Notes: generated from the sequence alone by a model not told the origin. 64,000 nucleotides of DNA from Anaerolinea sp. (GCA_029975055.1 JARKPU010000074.1:1-64000); one strand, 5' to 3'; counted from the first letter of the stretch, positions 1 through 8,562 are shown. Numbers and translations are program-made.

Positions 1-178
1 CGAAGGAAGAACGGAAAATACCAGGCCGCCCTTCTTCTCTTTTTCGCGTTACTTCGCGTCCTTCACCCCTCCGGGTGCGCCCGGGGCGTCGCGGTTAAGA
101 ATCTAACCGCAAAGTAACACGAAGTGACGCGAAGGAAGAACGGAGAATACCAGGCCGCTCTTCTTCTCTTTTTCGCGC
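1..178. repeat. Near-identical 48-bp direct repeat in a non-coding stretch
   Basis: Bases 1-48 and 130-177 match over 48 positions with only two differences (positions 16 and 30 of the repeat). Between them, 45-64 and 111-135 are imperfect inverted copies of a TTACTTCGCGTC-like word, and 91-97/104-110 (GCGGTTA/TAACCGC) form a small hairpin. I see no gene in 1-219. The block continues off the left edge, so the true repeat number is unknown. It could be an intergenic repeat family of this genome. Confidence 0.8.
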
Positions 179-219
179 CCTTTGGCGGTTTGAATATGAC
201 CGCAAGGGAAGGCGCGAAT

Positions 220-897
220 CTATAGCAATACGCCGGCCAGGTCGGCCGTTGAAGGGAGGATGAGGTCGGCCCCGGCGCGGCGCAGCTCGCCTTCGCTGCC
301 AAAACCGCACAAAACGCCGACCGTCTGGGTGCCGGCGGCTTTCCCCGCGCGGATATCCACCGTGGTATCGCCCACCATGAGCGCCTCGTGCGGCGCAAAG
401 CCCATGCGCTCCACCGCCCAGCGCACCGGGTGCGGAAAGGGCTTGGTATATTCACAGGTCTGCGAACTGGCAATGTGGCTGAAAAATCCTTGCAAGCCGC
501 ACGCTTCGAGGAACCCCAGCGTCCCGGCCTCATCGCGCGCACTCACCACCGACATGGCATACCGCCCGTGCAGCGCCTGCAGCAATTCATGCACCCCGGG
601 GATCGCCAGGTACGTCTTCGGCTGCCGCCCACCGCGCCGCCGCGCGATGGCATTGAACAGGCGGGCCAGGTCGTCATCCAGGTGCGCCCAATCCAGCAGC
701 GTGAACAGCAAGTTGCCCGGCGACTCGGCCGCCATCACCGCCCAGCGCGCAAACGGGCGCACCTCGCGCCGCGGGAATGCGAAACGCAGCGGCAAGAGCA
801 TGCGGGCAAACTTCTCCACCCACAGGTTATCCGTGTCGCTCAACGTCCCGTCCACGTCAAAGCAAATCGCGCGGATTCTCTCCCGGTCTAGCGGCAT
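220..897 (-). CDS. HAD-superfamily hydrolase (phosphoglycolate phosphatase-like)
   Basis: A 225-residue cytoplasmic HAD phosphohydrolase that probably removes phosphate from a small metabolite. Motif I is FDVDGT with Asp14 as nucleophile and Asp16 as general acid. Motif II is Ser119 in SVVSARD, motif III is Lys152, and motif IV is GDTTVD (176-181). Residues 25-110 form a helical C1-type cap, as in Gph/PgmB enzymes. It is the last gene of a minus-strand operon, 23 nt after the YbjN gene. The exact substrate cannot be read from sequence; phosphoglycolate and sugar phosphates are the usual ones for this subfamily. The fold is confident, the substrate is not. Confidence 0.85.
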   Translation of the reverse strand: MPLDRERIRAICFDVDGTLSDTDNLWVEKFARMLLPLRFAFPRREVRPFARWAVMAAESPGNLLFTLLDWAHLDDDLARLFNAIARRRGGRQPKTYLAIPGVHELLQALHGRYAMSVVSARDEAGTLGFLEACGLQGFFSHIASSQTCEYTKPFPHPVRWAVERMGFAPHEALMVGDTTVDIRAGKAAGTQTVGVLCGFGSEGELRRAGADLILPSTADLAGVLL

Positions 898-920
898 TGG
901 GGCCTCTTCATCGCAGCAAT

Positions 921-1460
921 CTAGCGCTCATCCTTATCCGCCGGGCCGCCTTCCACCTCTTCGATCGCTTCCAGCGGGGTGGCCCCGCCATAACTGACCC
1001 GCAACAGCCCGGGAAGGTAGCGGTCCATCGTCTGCACGGCAGGGTAAATGGCGTTCGAAATCAAACCAGGGGTCAGCTCCTGGCCTTCGAAGTTCAAGCT
1101 GCTCTTGTAGCGCACTTCGCCGTCCGAGTAATCCATCTCGAAGTTGCCGATGCGCAGGCCGAAATTCGCACGCGTCAGGTATTCCGCCACCGCCGGCCGC
1201 ACTTCCTCTGGAATTTTGATCGGCGCGATGGCGTAATGCAAGAACTCTTCCAGCTCCACCCGCACAATCGAATAACAGCGCAGGTCACCGTTCTGGCCGT
1301 TGTACGTCATGGTGAAGGAATAGCGGTTCTCGAGCCTGCGCGGGTACCAGCCGTCTTCATCGAGAAAGCGCCTCAGGGTTTCGAATCCCTTCAGGCCGTT
1401 TGGGTTCTCGGGCTGCGGCTCGGGCCGGTTGCTGTTCAGATCATCTTCTAAGGGACTCAT
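921..1460 (-). CDS. YbjN domain-containing protein
   Basis: A 179-residue soluble acidic protein without signal peptide or membrane segment. Residues 25-165 resemble the YbjN fold (a type III secretion chaperone-like alpha/beta domain): LRRFLDEDGW near the start, a strand pair around YSFTMTYNG, and a helix in VRPAVAEYLTRANFGLRIG. YbjN proteins have no enzymatic residues and are usually treated as stress-linked chaperone-like factors. It lies 28 nt after the C39 peptidase gene and 23 nt before the HAD gene, so it is probably co-transcribed with both. Its role here is unknown. Confidence 0.7.
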   Translation of the reverse strand: MSPLEDDLNSNRPEPQPENPNGLKGFETLRRFLDEDGWYPRRLENRYSFTMTYNGQNGDLRCYSIVRVELEEFLHYAIAPIKIPEEVRPAVAEYLTRANFGLRIGNFEMDYSDGEVRYKSSLNFEGQELTPGLISNAIYPAVQTMDRYLPGLLRVSYGGATPLEAIEEVEGGPADKDER

Positions 1461-1488
1461 CTTTAGACCCTTTCAGCATGGATTCATT

Positions 1489-2760
1489 CTAGTTGTTATT
1501 CACGTAATCCAGGGCGTAGAGCGCATCCTGGTAATTCGGGTGGGCCTCGAGGGCTTTCAAGAACAGGTCAACCGCCTCCTGGCGCTTGCCCAGGCGGAAG
1601 AGCGCCCAGCCGCGCCAGAGCATGGCTTCTTCGGACGTGGGGGTGATCTTCAACGCATACTCGGTGAGGGTCAGCAGGTCGTCGGTGCGCAGCGAGTGAA
1701 AATACGCCAGGAAGGGCCCGAACTGGTAACGCAGCATGCGCTGCGGCAGGCCAAGCCGGCGCGCCTGGTCATAAGATTTTGCCGCGCCGCTGTTATCGTC
1801 AAAATAGACCTGGTTGGTGCCCAGGTTGAACCAGGCGAAGGCATTCAACGGGTCTGTTTCGGTTTCATGCTTCGAGCGCTCCAGCGCGCGCCGGCGGTTC
1901 ACGTCGCGGTCCCATTCCTCGCCGAGGATCGACCTGACCGTCTCTTCCTGCTCGGGGCGGTAGACCAGGATGAACACCCGGTTGAACGACTGCCAGTTGT
2001 GGTCAAGGTCCTGGTACGAGACGCGAATATCCGGCCCGACGAAGGAATCCTGCGCAGTGAAGACGCCGAGTGTGTCATCATAGCCGGTGACCAGCAGGTA
2101 ATGGCCTGCCCAGCGGTCGTCGTTCGGCCAGTAACTCTCAGCCATGATGAAGGTTTCTTCAATCATCACCGGGATGCCCGCCGCGATAAACCGGCGCAAA
2201 ATTTCCGGCGTCCCGCCCACGCGGTATTCGATGTTCAACCACCCGGCCTTGGTGCGCACAAAGTACACCAGCTCTTCCACGTTGACGTTGCGGTCCTCAG
2301 GGATAGGTTTGACCACCGAGGCGATATCGGCCTGGCTGCCTTCCCAGCCGTAAAAGCGCAGGTACATGCTCAGGGTGGCCGGGCCGCAGTTGTTGATATC
2401 CTGCTTGTCATAGGCCGGGGCGGCCAGGGCCGCCTTGGCCGGAATGGCGGTGGGTGTGGGGGTGATGGTGGGCGTCGGCGTGGGCCGCTGCGAAGTGGCC
2501 GTGGCGCCCGCCCGGGTGGGGTCGGCCTCTTGAGTGGGCGCAGGCGTGTCGCTGGGCAGCACGGCCGCCTGGACGGCGCGCGGGGTGGGCAGCTGCTGGA
2601 CGGGGTCAACCACGCCGCGCAAATAGGCCCTGGCAAAATCGAACCGCCACCCCAGTCGGTTATGAATTGCAGGGACCTGGTAAAGCAAAATGGAAAGGGC
2701 GATCACGCCAAGGACGATCAGCGCGATGCGCCCGGCCAACGGTAAGCGGGGTTTCGACAT
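1489..2760 (-). CDS. Membrane-anchored C39-family peptidase with TPR repeats
   Basis: A 423-residue protein with an N-terminal signal anchor (8-27), a Pro/Thr-rich extracytoplasmic linker (60-110), a papain-like C39 domain (115-265) and C-terminal TPR helices (about 275-420). The C39 triad is visible: Cys125 in NNCGPATL, His220 in AGHYLLVTGY and Asp238 in AQDSF. C39 enzymes cleave peptides, often at double-glycine leaders; since no ABC exporter is fused, this copy probably acts on an extracytoplasmic protein. The reading frame is open further upstream, but the methionine at 2760 is preferred because the hydrophobic anchor follows directly and a TACAAT box sits 7 nt before it. It heads an operon with YbjN and HAD genes. 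Confidence 0.78.
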   Translation of the reverse strand: MSKPRLPLAGRIALIVLGVIALSILLYQVPAIHNRLGWRFDFARAYLRGVVDPVQQLPTPRAVQAAVLPSDTPAPTQEADPTRAGATATSQRPTPTPTITPTPTAIPAKAALAAPAYDKQDINNCGPATLSMYLRFYGWEGSQADIASVVKPIPEDRNVNVEELVYFVRTKAGWLNIEYRVGGTPEILRRFIAAGIPVMIEETFIMAESYWPNDDRWAGHYLLVTGYDDTLGVFTAQDSFVGPDIRVSYQDLDHNWQSFNRVFILVYRPEQEETVRSILGEEWDRDVNRRRALERSKHETETDPLNAFAWFNLGTNQVYFDDNSGAAKSYDQARRLGLPQRMLRYQFGPFLAYFHSLRTDDLLTLTEYALKITPTSEEAMLWRGWALFRLGKRQEAVDLFLKALEAHPNYQDALYALDYVNNN

Positions 2761-2767
2761 AGGCGGT

Positions 2768-2773
2768 ATTGTA
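2768..2773 (-). promoter_or_regulatory. -10 box TACAAT, leaderless promoter of the C39 peptidase gene
   Basis: On the minus strand TGG-TACAAT is followed by 7 nt and then the ATG at 2760, so transcription should begin at or next to the start codon. There is no Shine-Dalgarno sequence. The TGn extension before the box fits an extended -10 promoter. Confidence 0.55.
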
Positions 2774-2935
2774 CCAGATAAACGAAGGCCAAAATCACCC
2801 CCACCCCCGGCCCCCTTTGCACACTGCTCATTTGACTTTTCCACACCACGCCCGGCCGGGGCCTGTAACTTTCCTGCCCCAAGGTGTAACTATATTGTAA
2901 GGATGCCGTAATGGGCGGCTTTTTTCATTTACTGA

Positions 2936-2941
2936 TATAAT
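2936..2941 (+). promoter_or_regulatory. -10 box TATAAT (extended, TGA before it) for the DUF4388/GTPase operon
   Basis: TGA-TATAAT lies 39 nt before the ATG at 2981, giving a leader of roughly 30 nt. No good -35 hexamer is seen at the right distance, which is compatible with an extended -10 promoter. It heads the operon running to about 7058. Confidence 0.5.
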
Positions 2942-2980
2942 TTTTGAGACGCCCTTTCCTATCTTCTCACCGGAGCCGTC

Positions 2981-3805
2981 ATGGCGCTTAAAGGCAACCT
3001 GCGGGATTTCTCCATCACCCAATTGCTCAACTTGATCAACCTGGCCAAAAAGACCGGCCTCCTGGTCATTGAAGGGCCCAATGAGACTGCGCGCATCACC
3101 TTCAAACAGGGCAAGCTGGCCTATGCTCAGCTCGGGCAGGATGACGGCAGCCTGGCCTACATCCTTGCGCAAACCCGCAAGATCTCTCAAAGCCAGTACA
3201 AACTCCTCAAAGAGCGCACATCGCAAATGACCGATAAGGAATTGGGCCTGCTGCTCATCAACGCCGGTTACCTCAGCCAGGATGCCATCCTCACCAGCCT
3301 GCAGACCTACTTCGTCGGCATTATCCGGCGCCTGTTCACCTGGGTGGAAGGCTTCTTCCGCTTCGAGGCCGATGTTTTGCCCGGAGATGGCAAGATCACC
3401 GTGCGGGTGGACCTGGAGAACCTGATCATCGAAGGCTCGCGCCAGCTGCGCGAATGGGAACAGCTCCAGGAGGAAATCCCCAGCCTGGAGATGGCGCTCA
3501 AGTTCAGCGAGCGCCCCGGCACCAACATCCGCAACATCAACCTGAGCGTCGAGGAATGGCGCGTGGTTTCCTACGTAAACCCGCGCAACACCATTCGCCA
3601 GATCGCCCGCGCCACCAAGATGAACGACCTTGAGATTCGCCGGGTGGTCTATGGGCTCATCCAGGCCGGGCTGGTTGAAGTGATCCGCCCCGAAGGCGCC
3701 GCGCCAAGGCCGCAAGGCCCGCAGGTGCGCCAGTTCCCCACGCCCGATAAGAACGAGCAAAAATCGCTGGTCAATCGCCTGATCAGCCGCATCCGGTCTC
3801 TATAA
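2981..3805 (+). CDS. DUF4388 (PATAN-like) signalling protein with C-terminal winged helix
   Basis: A 274-residue soluble protein. Residues 1-110 match DUF4388: it opens MALKGNLRDFSITQLLNLI, followed by KTGLLVI and a FKQGKLAYAQLG turn. Residues 190-245 look like a winged helix (NPRNTIRQIARATKMNDLEIRRVVYGLIQAGLVEV). DUF4388 domains occur in bacterial response regulators and beside small GTPases and are thought to mediate protein interactions; no catalytic residues are present. It starts a plus-strand operon and lies 24 nt before the MglA-type GTPase gene, so the two products probably work together. Whether the winged helix binds DNA is not shown by sequence. Confidence 0.8.
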   Translation: MALKGNLRDFSITQLLNLINLAKKTGLLVIEGPNETARITFKQGKLAYAQLGQDDGSLAYILAQTRKISQSQYKLLKERTSQMTDKELGLLLINAGYLSQDAILTSLQTYFVGIIRRLFTWVEGFFRFEADVLPGDGKITVRVDLENLIIEGSRQLREWEQLQEEIPSLEMALKFSERPGTNIRNINLSVEEWRVVSYVNPRNTIRQIARATKMNDLEIRRVVYGLIQAGLVEVIRPEGAAPRPQGPQVRQFPTPDKNEQKSLVNRLISRIRSL

Positions 3806-3829
3806 CTTTCGCTGCGAGGTGACGATCTC

Positions 3830-4369
3830 ATGCAAACGGTCAAAATGGTGGTCACAGGACCATTCAACGCCGGCAAGACTGCCTTCATCCAGTCTGTCAG
3901 CGAGATCGACGTGGTTGCGACCGAACGGAAAATCACCTCGGAAGCCGAGAAGGTGAAAGAAACCACCACCGTGGCGATGGATTTTGGGCGCATCACCGTG
4001 GATGACGACCTCGTGCTCTACCTGTTCGGCACCCCCGGCCAGAAGCGCTTCGACTTCATGTGGGAGATCCTCTCCGAAGGCATGCTCGGCTTCATCGTGA
4101 TGGTCGATTCCACCCGCCCTGAGACTTTCCGCGAGGCGCGCAGCATCCTGCAGACTTTCCGCGCCTACGCCCCCACCCCTTACGTGGTGGCAGCCAACAA
4201 ACAAGATATGAGTGACGCCTGGGAGCTGGATGATATGCGCCTTGCGCTCCGCCTCGACCCAAACGTCAAACTCCTGCCCTGCACGGCCCGCAAAAAGGAG
4301 AGCGTCAAGGCGGTTCTCCTCGAGCTGCTCTACTCCATCCTGGCCGAAATGGAAAACAGCGAAGCCTGA
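3830..4369 (+). CDS. Small Ras-like GTPase (MglA/GTP-binding protein family)
   Basis: A 179-residue single-domain GTPase. G1 is GPFNAGKT (10-17), a Thr-rich switch I lies at 44-47, G3 is the MglA-like FGTPGQ (66-71) in place of the canonical DxxG, G4 is NKQD (123-126), and G5 is around Thr152-Ala153. Prokaryotic small GTPases of this type switch polarity, motility or signalling complexes and usually need a roadblock or other regulator; no roadblock gene is present here. The neighbouring DUF4388 and V4R products are the best candidate partners. ATG 3830 is preceded by a GAGGTGA ribosome site. Confidence 0.88.
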   Translation: MQTVKMVVTGPFNAGKTAFIQSVSEIDVVATERKITSEAEKVKETTTVAMDFGRITVDDDLVLYLFGTPGQKRFDFMWEILSEGMLGFIVMVDSTRPETFREARSILQTFRAYAPTPYVVAANKQDMSDAWELDDMRLALRLDPNVKLLPCTARKKESVKAVLLELLYSILAEMENSEA

Positions 4370-4392
4370 TCGCACCTACCTGAGGGGAGAGC

Positions 4393-5190
4393 TTGTCATC
4401 CATCACCACGGACCAGGGCATATTGCACTACGAGGTCTTTGGCCGGGGGCGGCCGGTGATCTTGCTGCACGGCTGGCTTGGATCGTGGGGCCTCTGGCAG
4501 GAGACGATGACCTTCCTCGGTCGTTATTACCGCACCTACGCGCTGGATTTTTGGGGTTTCGGTGAATCGGGCACCAAACGCCAGACCTACCTGGTGCAGG
4601 ATTTCATCAGCCTGGTCAACCAGTTTATGGACCAAATGGGCATTCAGCAGGCGCCGCTGGTGGGCCACTCGATGGGCGGAACCGTCAGCCTTTCGGTGGC
4701 CATCCAGTACCCCGAGCGGGCTGCCAAAGTGGTGGTCATCGGTTCGCCCATCGCCGGGTCTTCGCTGGCTTTCCCGCTCAAGCTGGCGGGCATCCGGCCG
4801 ATCGCCTGGCTGCTCTTTACCTGCTTCCCGGTTTTCAGGGCCGCCATGCGCGTGGCCTCGCCGTACATCAGCCGCGACCCGCGCTTCCCCGATATGATGG
4901 ACCGCGACCTTTCGAAAACCACCTTAGAGTCCTTCCTGGTCAGCATCGCCTCGCTGCGGCGCACCGACCTGCGCCCAAACTTGCAACGCATCCGGGTGCC
5001 GGTGATGGGCATGTACGGCGATCGAGACAACATCGTCCACCCGCGCCAGTGGCAGCCCCTCCAGGAAGGCGTCTCCGGCGCGCGCATCGAGCGTTTTCCA
5101 AACGCCGGGCACTTCATCATGTTAGATGAGCCGCAAGAATGCATGGCGAAACTAAAGGATTTTCTGGATACACCGGCCGAACCAAAATGA
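4393..5190 (+). CDS. Alpha/beta-fold hydrolase (TTG start)
   Basis: A 265-residue alpha/beta hydrolase. The oxyanion-hole region is HGWLGSWG (26-33), the nucleophile is Ser93 in GHSMGG, the acid is Asp212 in YGDRDNI and the base is His240 in NAGHF, so the catalytic triad is complete. The start is TTG at 4393, favoured by the strong GAGGGGAG site at 4382-4389. The family covers esterases, lipases and related enzymes, and the substrate cannot be predicted. The end overlaps the next gene (ATGA), indicating translational coupling with the V4R protein. Confidence 0.85.
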   Translation: MSSITTDQGILHYEVFGRGRPVILLHGWLGSWGLWQETMTFLGRYYRTYALDFWGFGESGTKRQTYLVQDFISLVNQFMDQMGIQQAPLVGHSMGGTVSLSVAIQYPERAAKVVVIGSPIAGSSLAFPLKLAGIRPIAWLLFTCFPVFRAAMRVASPYISRDPRFPDMMDRDLSKTTLESFLVSIASLRRTDLRPNLQRIRVPVMGMYGDRDNIVHPRQWQPLQEGVSGARIERFPNAGHFIMLDEPQECMAKLKDFLDTPAEPK

Positions 5191-5777
5191 CCCCAGCTTC
5201 CGATTCTGTTCAACCATTTCGTGAGATCGACCGCGTTTTAATCGAGGGTGTGAAGGAAGTGATCGGCCTGGAAGACGCCCGCGCGGTGCTCGGCCAGGCT
5301 GCCAGGCGAGTGCCCTCAGCGCCTTATTTGAATGAGGTGCACCTGGCGCTGGCTGCGTTCTACGGCCCAAAGAGCGGGCAGGGGCTGGCGCTGCGCGCCG
5401 GGCGGGCCGTCTTCAAATATGGCCTGCGCGTGTGGGGCGAGCAGAGCGGCCTCCTCGCGCCCGCCTTCCGCCTGATGCCCCTCAAAAAGCGCATTCGCAC
5501 CGGCCTCGAGCGGATCGCCTCCCTGCTGAACGAGCAGTGCGGCATGCAGGTGAGCGTCAGCGAAGACGATGAGGGCTGGTACTGGCAGGTGCAGCACTGC
5601 CCGGCCTGCCTTGCTTCCGGCGAAGGCGAGCCTTCCTGCCACCTGCTCACCGGCCTGCTGCAAGAATTCACCGCCTGGGCGGCAGGGGGCAAGGTCTTCG
5701 CCGTGGGAGAGATTGCCTGCGCAGGGGCCGGCGGCCCCGCCTGCCTGTTTGTGATCGAGAAGAAGCCCCTTGAGTGA
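5187..5777 (+). CDS. V4R (4-vinyl reductase/hydrocarbon-binding) domain protein
   Basis: A 196-residue protein. The start at 5187 overlaps the previous stop (ATGA); an in-frame methionine at 5139 lies inside the hydrolase gene and is less likely. Residues 100-193 have the V4R layout: a Trp-rich strand (WYWQVQHCPAC), Cys138, Cys141 and Cys151, then a long helix, then Cys178 and Cys186 in the closing strand before FVIEK. V4R domains bind small hydrophobic or chlorin-type ligands and serve as sensors or adaptors. With no photosynthesis gene nearby, a ligand-sensing role is more likely than bacteriochlorophyll synthesis. The operon context with the GTPase and DUF4388 suggests a sensor input. Confidence 0.72.
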   Translation: MTPASDSVQPFREIDRVLIEGVKEVIGLEDARAVLGQAARRVPSAPYLNEVHLALAAFYGPKSGQGLALRAGRAVFKYGLRVWGEQSGLLAPAFRLMPLKKRIRTGLERIASLLNEQCGMQVSVSEDDEGWYWQVQHCPACLASGEGEPSCHLLTGLLQEFTAWAAGGKVFAVGEIACAGAGGPACLFVIEKKPLE

Positions 5778-5780
5778 GTC

Positions 5781-7058
5781 ATGCTGAAGATCATCCTTCA
5801 ATCGCGCAGACCGATCGTGCCGTTCAATGAACCGGCGCGCGATTTACGCATTCAAAACAAGCCGCTCTGGCTCTACCAGCGCGACGTGCTGGCCCCTTAC
5901 ACCACCCGCGAGATCGAGCTGCCCCAGGGCGCGCCGCTGCCACAGGTGCGCGAACCCTGCATCGTTTACCGCGATAACCTTTGGTTCGAGGAAAATTACA
6001 TGCAGGCCTTCCTCGAAGCGGCCCGCAAAGCCAAAGGCCCGGTGCGCGCCGCGTTCTCGATCAAAGACCCGGCTTTCCGCGAGCACATCCTGCCGCTTTC
6101 GCTTTCCTACACCCCTGCCGGCGACCTGTACCTGGCCGACCTTTGGTATTACCCCAACGGCCCCGAGCAGGGCGCCGAGCCGCTGGTCATCGACCTGCTG
6201 GCGCGCGAAATCGGTTTTTATCACATCCCGCTCTACATGGCCGCCGACCAGGGCGACCTGACCTACCAGGTGCCGCTCCGCAGCCTGATCGCCATCGACT
6301 CGTGGGTGCACATCTTCGTCGCAGACGGCATCTTTGGCCTGTTTGGGCGCGGCGCGCGCTTCGAGGAGCGCCTCAACCGCGATCCGTGGTTCAAGCTCAA
6401 GCTCTTTGGAACGGCGCTGTACGAGGGCCGCCAGGTGCTGCGCTGCTCAGGCGTGGTGCAGGTGGGGCGCAACTGCGTCATCGACCCCGATGCGATCATC
6501 CACGGCCCCACCACCATCGGCGATAACGTCACCATCGGCGCCAACGCGGTGATCGAAAACTGCACCATCGGCGATAACGTCAACATCTCGCAGGGCTGCC
6601 AGTTGATGCTCTCGACAGTCGGCGACGGCACCTTCCTGCCCTTCCGCGCCTCGCTCTTCATGACCACCGTGATGGATAACTGCCTGATCGCCCAGAACAC
6701 CTGCCTGCAGATGTGCGTCATCGGCCGCAACAGCTTCATCGGGGCGGGGTCGGTCTGGACGGATTTCAACCTGCTTTCGGCGCCGATCAAAGCGCGCGAC
6801 GGCTCAGGTCAGCTGCGGCCATCCAACCGGCCAGTGCTGGGGGGCTGCGTGGGCCACAACTGCCGCATCGGCTCGGGGGTCATCGTTTACCCGGCGCGGA
6901 TGATCGAAAGCGATGTGGTGCTGTTCGCCACCCGCGACCGGCGCGTAATCGACCGCGATATCTATTACGAAGACAGCGACCACCTCAAGCTGCCGCAGGC
7001 CGGGCTGCACCAGCGCCTCTACCCGCGCCCGGGCGAAGGCTCCGGCGAAAGCTGGTGA
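5781..7058 (+). CDS. Left-handed beta-helix (hexapeptide repeat) protein, GlmU-like C-terminal half
   Basis: A 425-residue protein starting 3 nt after the V4R gene. Residues 1-215 are an uncharacterised alpha/beta region. Residues 225-390 are a run of hexapeptide repeats typical of a left-handed parallel beta helix: CVIDPDAIIHGPTTIGDNVTI, VIENCTIGDNVNIS and later GCVGHNCRIGSGVIV. Such helices trimerise and often bind an acyl donor or form scaffolds. No pyrophosphorylase signature is evident at the N-terminus, so it is not GlmU itself. It may be a sugar-nucleotide acyltransferase or an architectural protein. It closes the signalling operon that begins at 2981. Confidence 0.7.
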   Translation: MLKIILQSRRPIVPFNEPARDLRIQNKPLWLYQRDVLAPYTTREIELPQGAPLPQVREPCIVYRDNLWFEENYMQAFLEAARKAKGPVRAAFSIKDPAFREHILPLSLSYTPAGDLYLADLWYYPNGPEQGAEPLVIDLLAREIGFYHIPLYMAADQGDLTYQVPLRSLIAIDSWVHIFVADGIFGLFGRGARFEERLNRDPWFKLKLFGTALYEGRQVLRCSGVVQVGRNCVIDPDAIIHGPTTIGDNVTIGANAVIENCTIGDNVNISQGCQLMLSTVGDGTFLPFRASLFMTTVMDNCLIAQNTCLQMCVIGRNSFIGAGSVWTDFNLLSAPIKARDGSGQLRPSNRPVLGGCVGHNCRIGSGVIVYPARMIESDVVLFATRDRRVIDRDIYYEDSDHLKLPQAGLHQRLYPRPGEGSGESW

Positions 7059-7087
7059 CTTGACAATCACCTGTAAATCATTTCCCC

Positions 7088-7116
7088 TTGATCATCCCTC
7101 CAAGGCGTCTTATAAT
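7088..7116 (+). promoter_or_regulatory. Sigma-70 type promoter for lepB-deoC
   Basis: TTGATC at 7088-7093 and TATAAT at 7111-7116 are separated by 17 bp, an ideal spacing. The leader to the lepB start is about 80 nt and contains no clear terminator hairpin. Confidence 0.7.
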
Positions 7117-7201
7117 CGCAGGTAAGGGGTACAGTAACCTGATGGTTTGCGCTGCAGAGCATTGGTGTATTCCTGCTTAGAAGTACCATTTGGAGGTTGT
7201 T

Positions 7202-7795
7202 TTGGAGTCCTACCGCTCCGAAGTTTTACCCGATGACCCCACCCGGCCTGCCCCGAGGCGCAACCCGGTCCTGAGTTTTCTGCTCGAAACGCTCCAGACC
7301 ATCCTCATGGCGCTGGTGCTTTACTTTTTAATAGACCTGGTGCTCGGGCGCGTGCGCGTCGAGAACATCAGCATGGAACCGACTTTGCAGCCGGGTGAAT
7401 TCATCCTCGTCAACAAGATGGCCTACCGCCTGGGAGATTTCTCCCGCGGCGACGTGGTCATCTTCCACTACCCGCGCAACCCCAACGAAGATTACATCAA
7501 ACGCATCATCGGCCTCCCCGGCGAGACGGTGACCATCCAGAACGGGCATGTGTATATCAACAACCAGCAGCTGGATGAGCCGTATATAGCCGCCCCGCCG
7601 CAATACACGGGCGAGTGGGTGGTGCCCAACGACCAGGTCTTCGTCCTGGGCGATAACCGCAACCAGTCTAGCGATTCACATTCCTGGGGCTTCGTGCCGC
7701 ACGATTTGATCGTCGGCCGCGCCCTGGTCATCTACTGGCCGCTGGATAACCTGAAGATCCTTAACCAGACCCCGGTGGTAAATGCTGCCAACTGA
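7202..7795 (+). CDS. lepB: Signal peptidase I
   Basis: Cleaves signal peptides from exported proteins at the outer face of the cytoplasmic membrane. A single membrane segment (28-47) is followed by the serine-lysine dyad: Ser57 in ISMEPTLQPGE and Lys100 in YIKRIIGLPGE. The conserved box E, GDNRNQSSDSHSWG, is near 150. TTG at 7202 is preferred over the in-frame TTG at 7190 because a GGAGG site (7192-7196) sits 5 nt before it. The length of 197 residues fits a Gram-positive-type SipS enzyme with one anchor. It overlaps the next gene by 14 nt. Confidence 0.93.
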   Translation: MESYRSEVLPDDPTRPAPRRNPVLSFLLETLQTILMALVLYFLIDLVLGRVRVENISMEPTLQPGEFILVNKMAYRLGDFSRGDVVIFHYPRNPNEDYIKRIIGLPGETVTIQNGHVYINNQQLDEPYIAAPPQYTGEWVVPNDQVFVLGDNRNQSSDSHSWGFVPHDLIVGRALVIYWPLDNLKILNQTPVVNAAN

Positions 7796-8558
7796 TTCCG
7801 CCCTTTCCGTCGAGCTGGCCCGCCTGCCCGAGCTTGTGGAAGAATTCGCGCAGCAGCTTCCACCGCCGGCCCTGCCAGAGGGGCACCCCGGCGGGCTGCC
7901 GCTGGCGCGCTATATCGACCACACCCTGCTCAAGCCGGAGGCCCGCCCCGAACAGGTGGCGCAGCTTTGCGAGGAAGCCCGCCGTTACGGTTTCTATTCG
8001 GTGTGCGTCAACCCCATCTACGTTGCGCAGGCGGCCCGCCTGCTGGCAGGCAGCGCAAGCCTGGTCTGCACGGTGGTGGGCTTCCCGCTGGGGGCCACCC
8101 CGCCGCGCGTCAAGGTCTATGAAACGCGCGCCTGCCTGGATGCCGGGGCGAAAGAGATCGACATGGTCATCCCCATCGGCCTGCTGCGCGCCGGCCAGTA
8201 CGAGGCCGTGCTGGATGACATCTATGCCGTCGCTTCTGCCACGCACGCCGCCGGCGGGCTGCTCAAGGTGATCCTCGAGATGGCTCTCCTCGACCGGAGG
8301 CAGAAGATCGCCGGATGCCTGCTGGCCAGGGCGGCCGGGGCCGAATTTGTCAAGACTTCCACCGGCTTTGGGCCCGGCGGGGCTACCGTGGCGGATGTCG
8401 AATTGATGCGCTGCGTGGTTGGCCCGCAGATGGGCGTGAAGGCCGCCGGCGGGGTGCGCAGCCTGGCCGATGCGCGCGCCATGCTTTCTGCCGGCGCCAA
8501 CCGCCTGGGAAGCAGCGCCGGTGTTAAAATTATGCGTGAGCTTGAAGCAGAGAATTAG
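7782..8558 (+). CDS. deoC: Deoxyribose-phosphate aldolase
   Basis: Cleaves 2-deoxyribose 5-phosphate to glyceraldehyde 3-phosphate and acetaldehyde in deoxynucleoside catabolism. This 258-residue TIM-barrel enzyme has the Schiff-base Lys191 in FVKTSTGFGPGG, the proton-relay Lys220 in VKAAGGVR, Asp127 in EIDMVIPIG, and the opening DHTLLKP. Its N-terminus overlaps the end of lepB. Pairing with a BMP/nucleoside importer and cytosine deaminase elsewhere in the window fits nucleoside salvage. All family catalytic residues are intact. Confidence 0.93.
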   Translation: MLPTDSALSVELARLPELVEEFAQQLPPPALPEGHPGGLPLARYIDHTLLKPEARPEQVAQLCEEARRYGFYSVCVNPIYVAQAARLLAGSASLVCTVVGFPLGATPPRVKVYETRACLDAGAKEIDMVIPIGLLRAGQYEAVLDDIYAVASATHAAGGLLKVILEMALLDRRQKIAGCLLARAAGAEFVKTSTGFGPGGATVADVELMRCVVGPQMGVKAAGGVRSLADARAMLSAGANRLGSSAGVKIMRELEAEN

Positions 8559-8562
8559 ATCT

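Noticed and set aside
5187..5777. V4R protein as a bacteriochlorophyll synthesis enzyme (BchJ)
   Set aside because: No photosynthesis gene is in the window; the operon is of signalling type.
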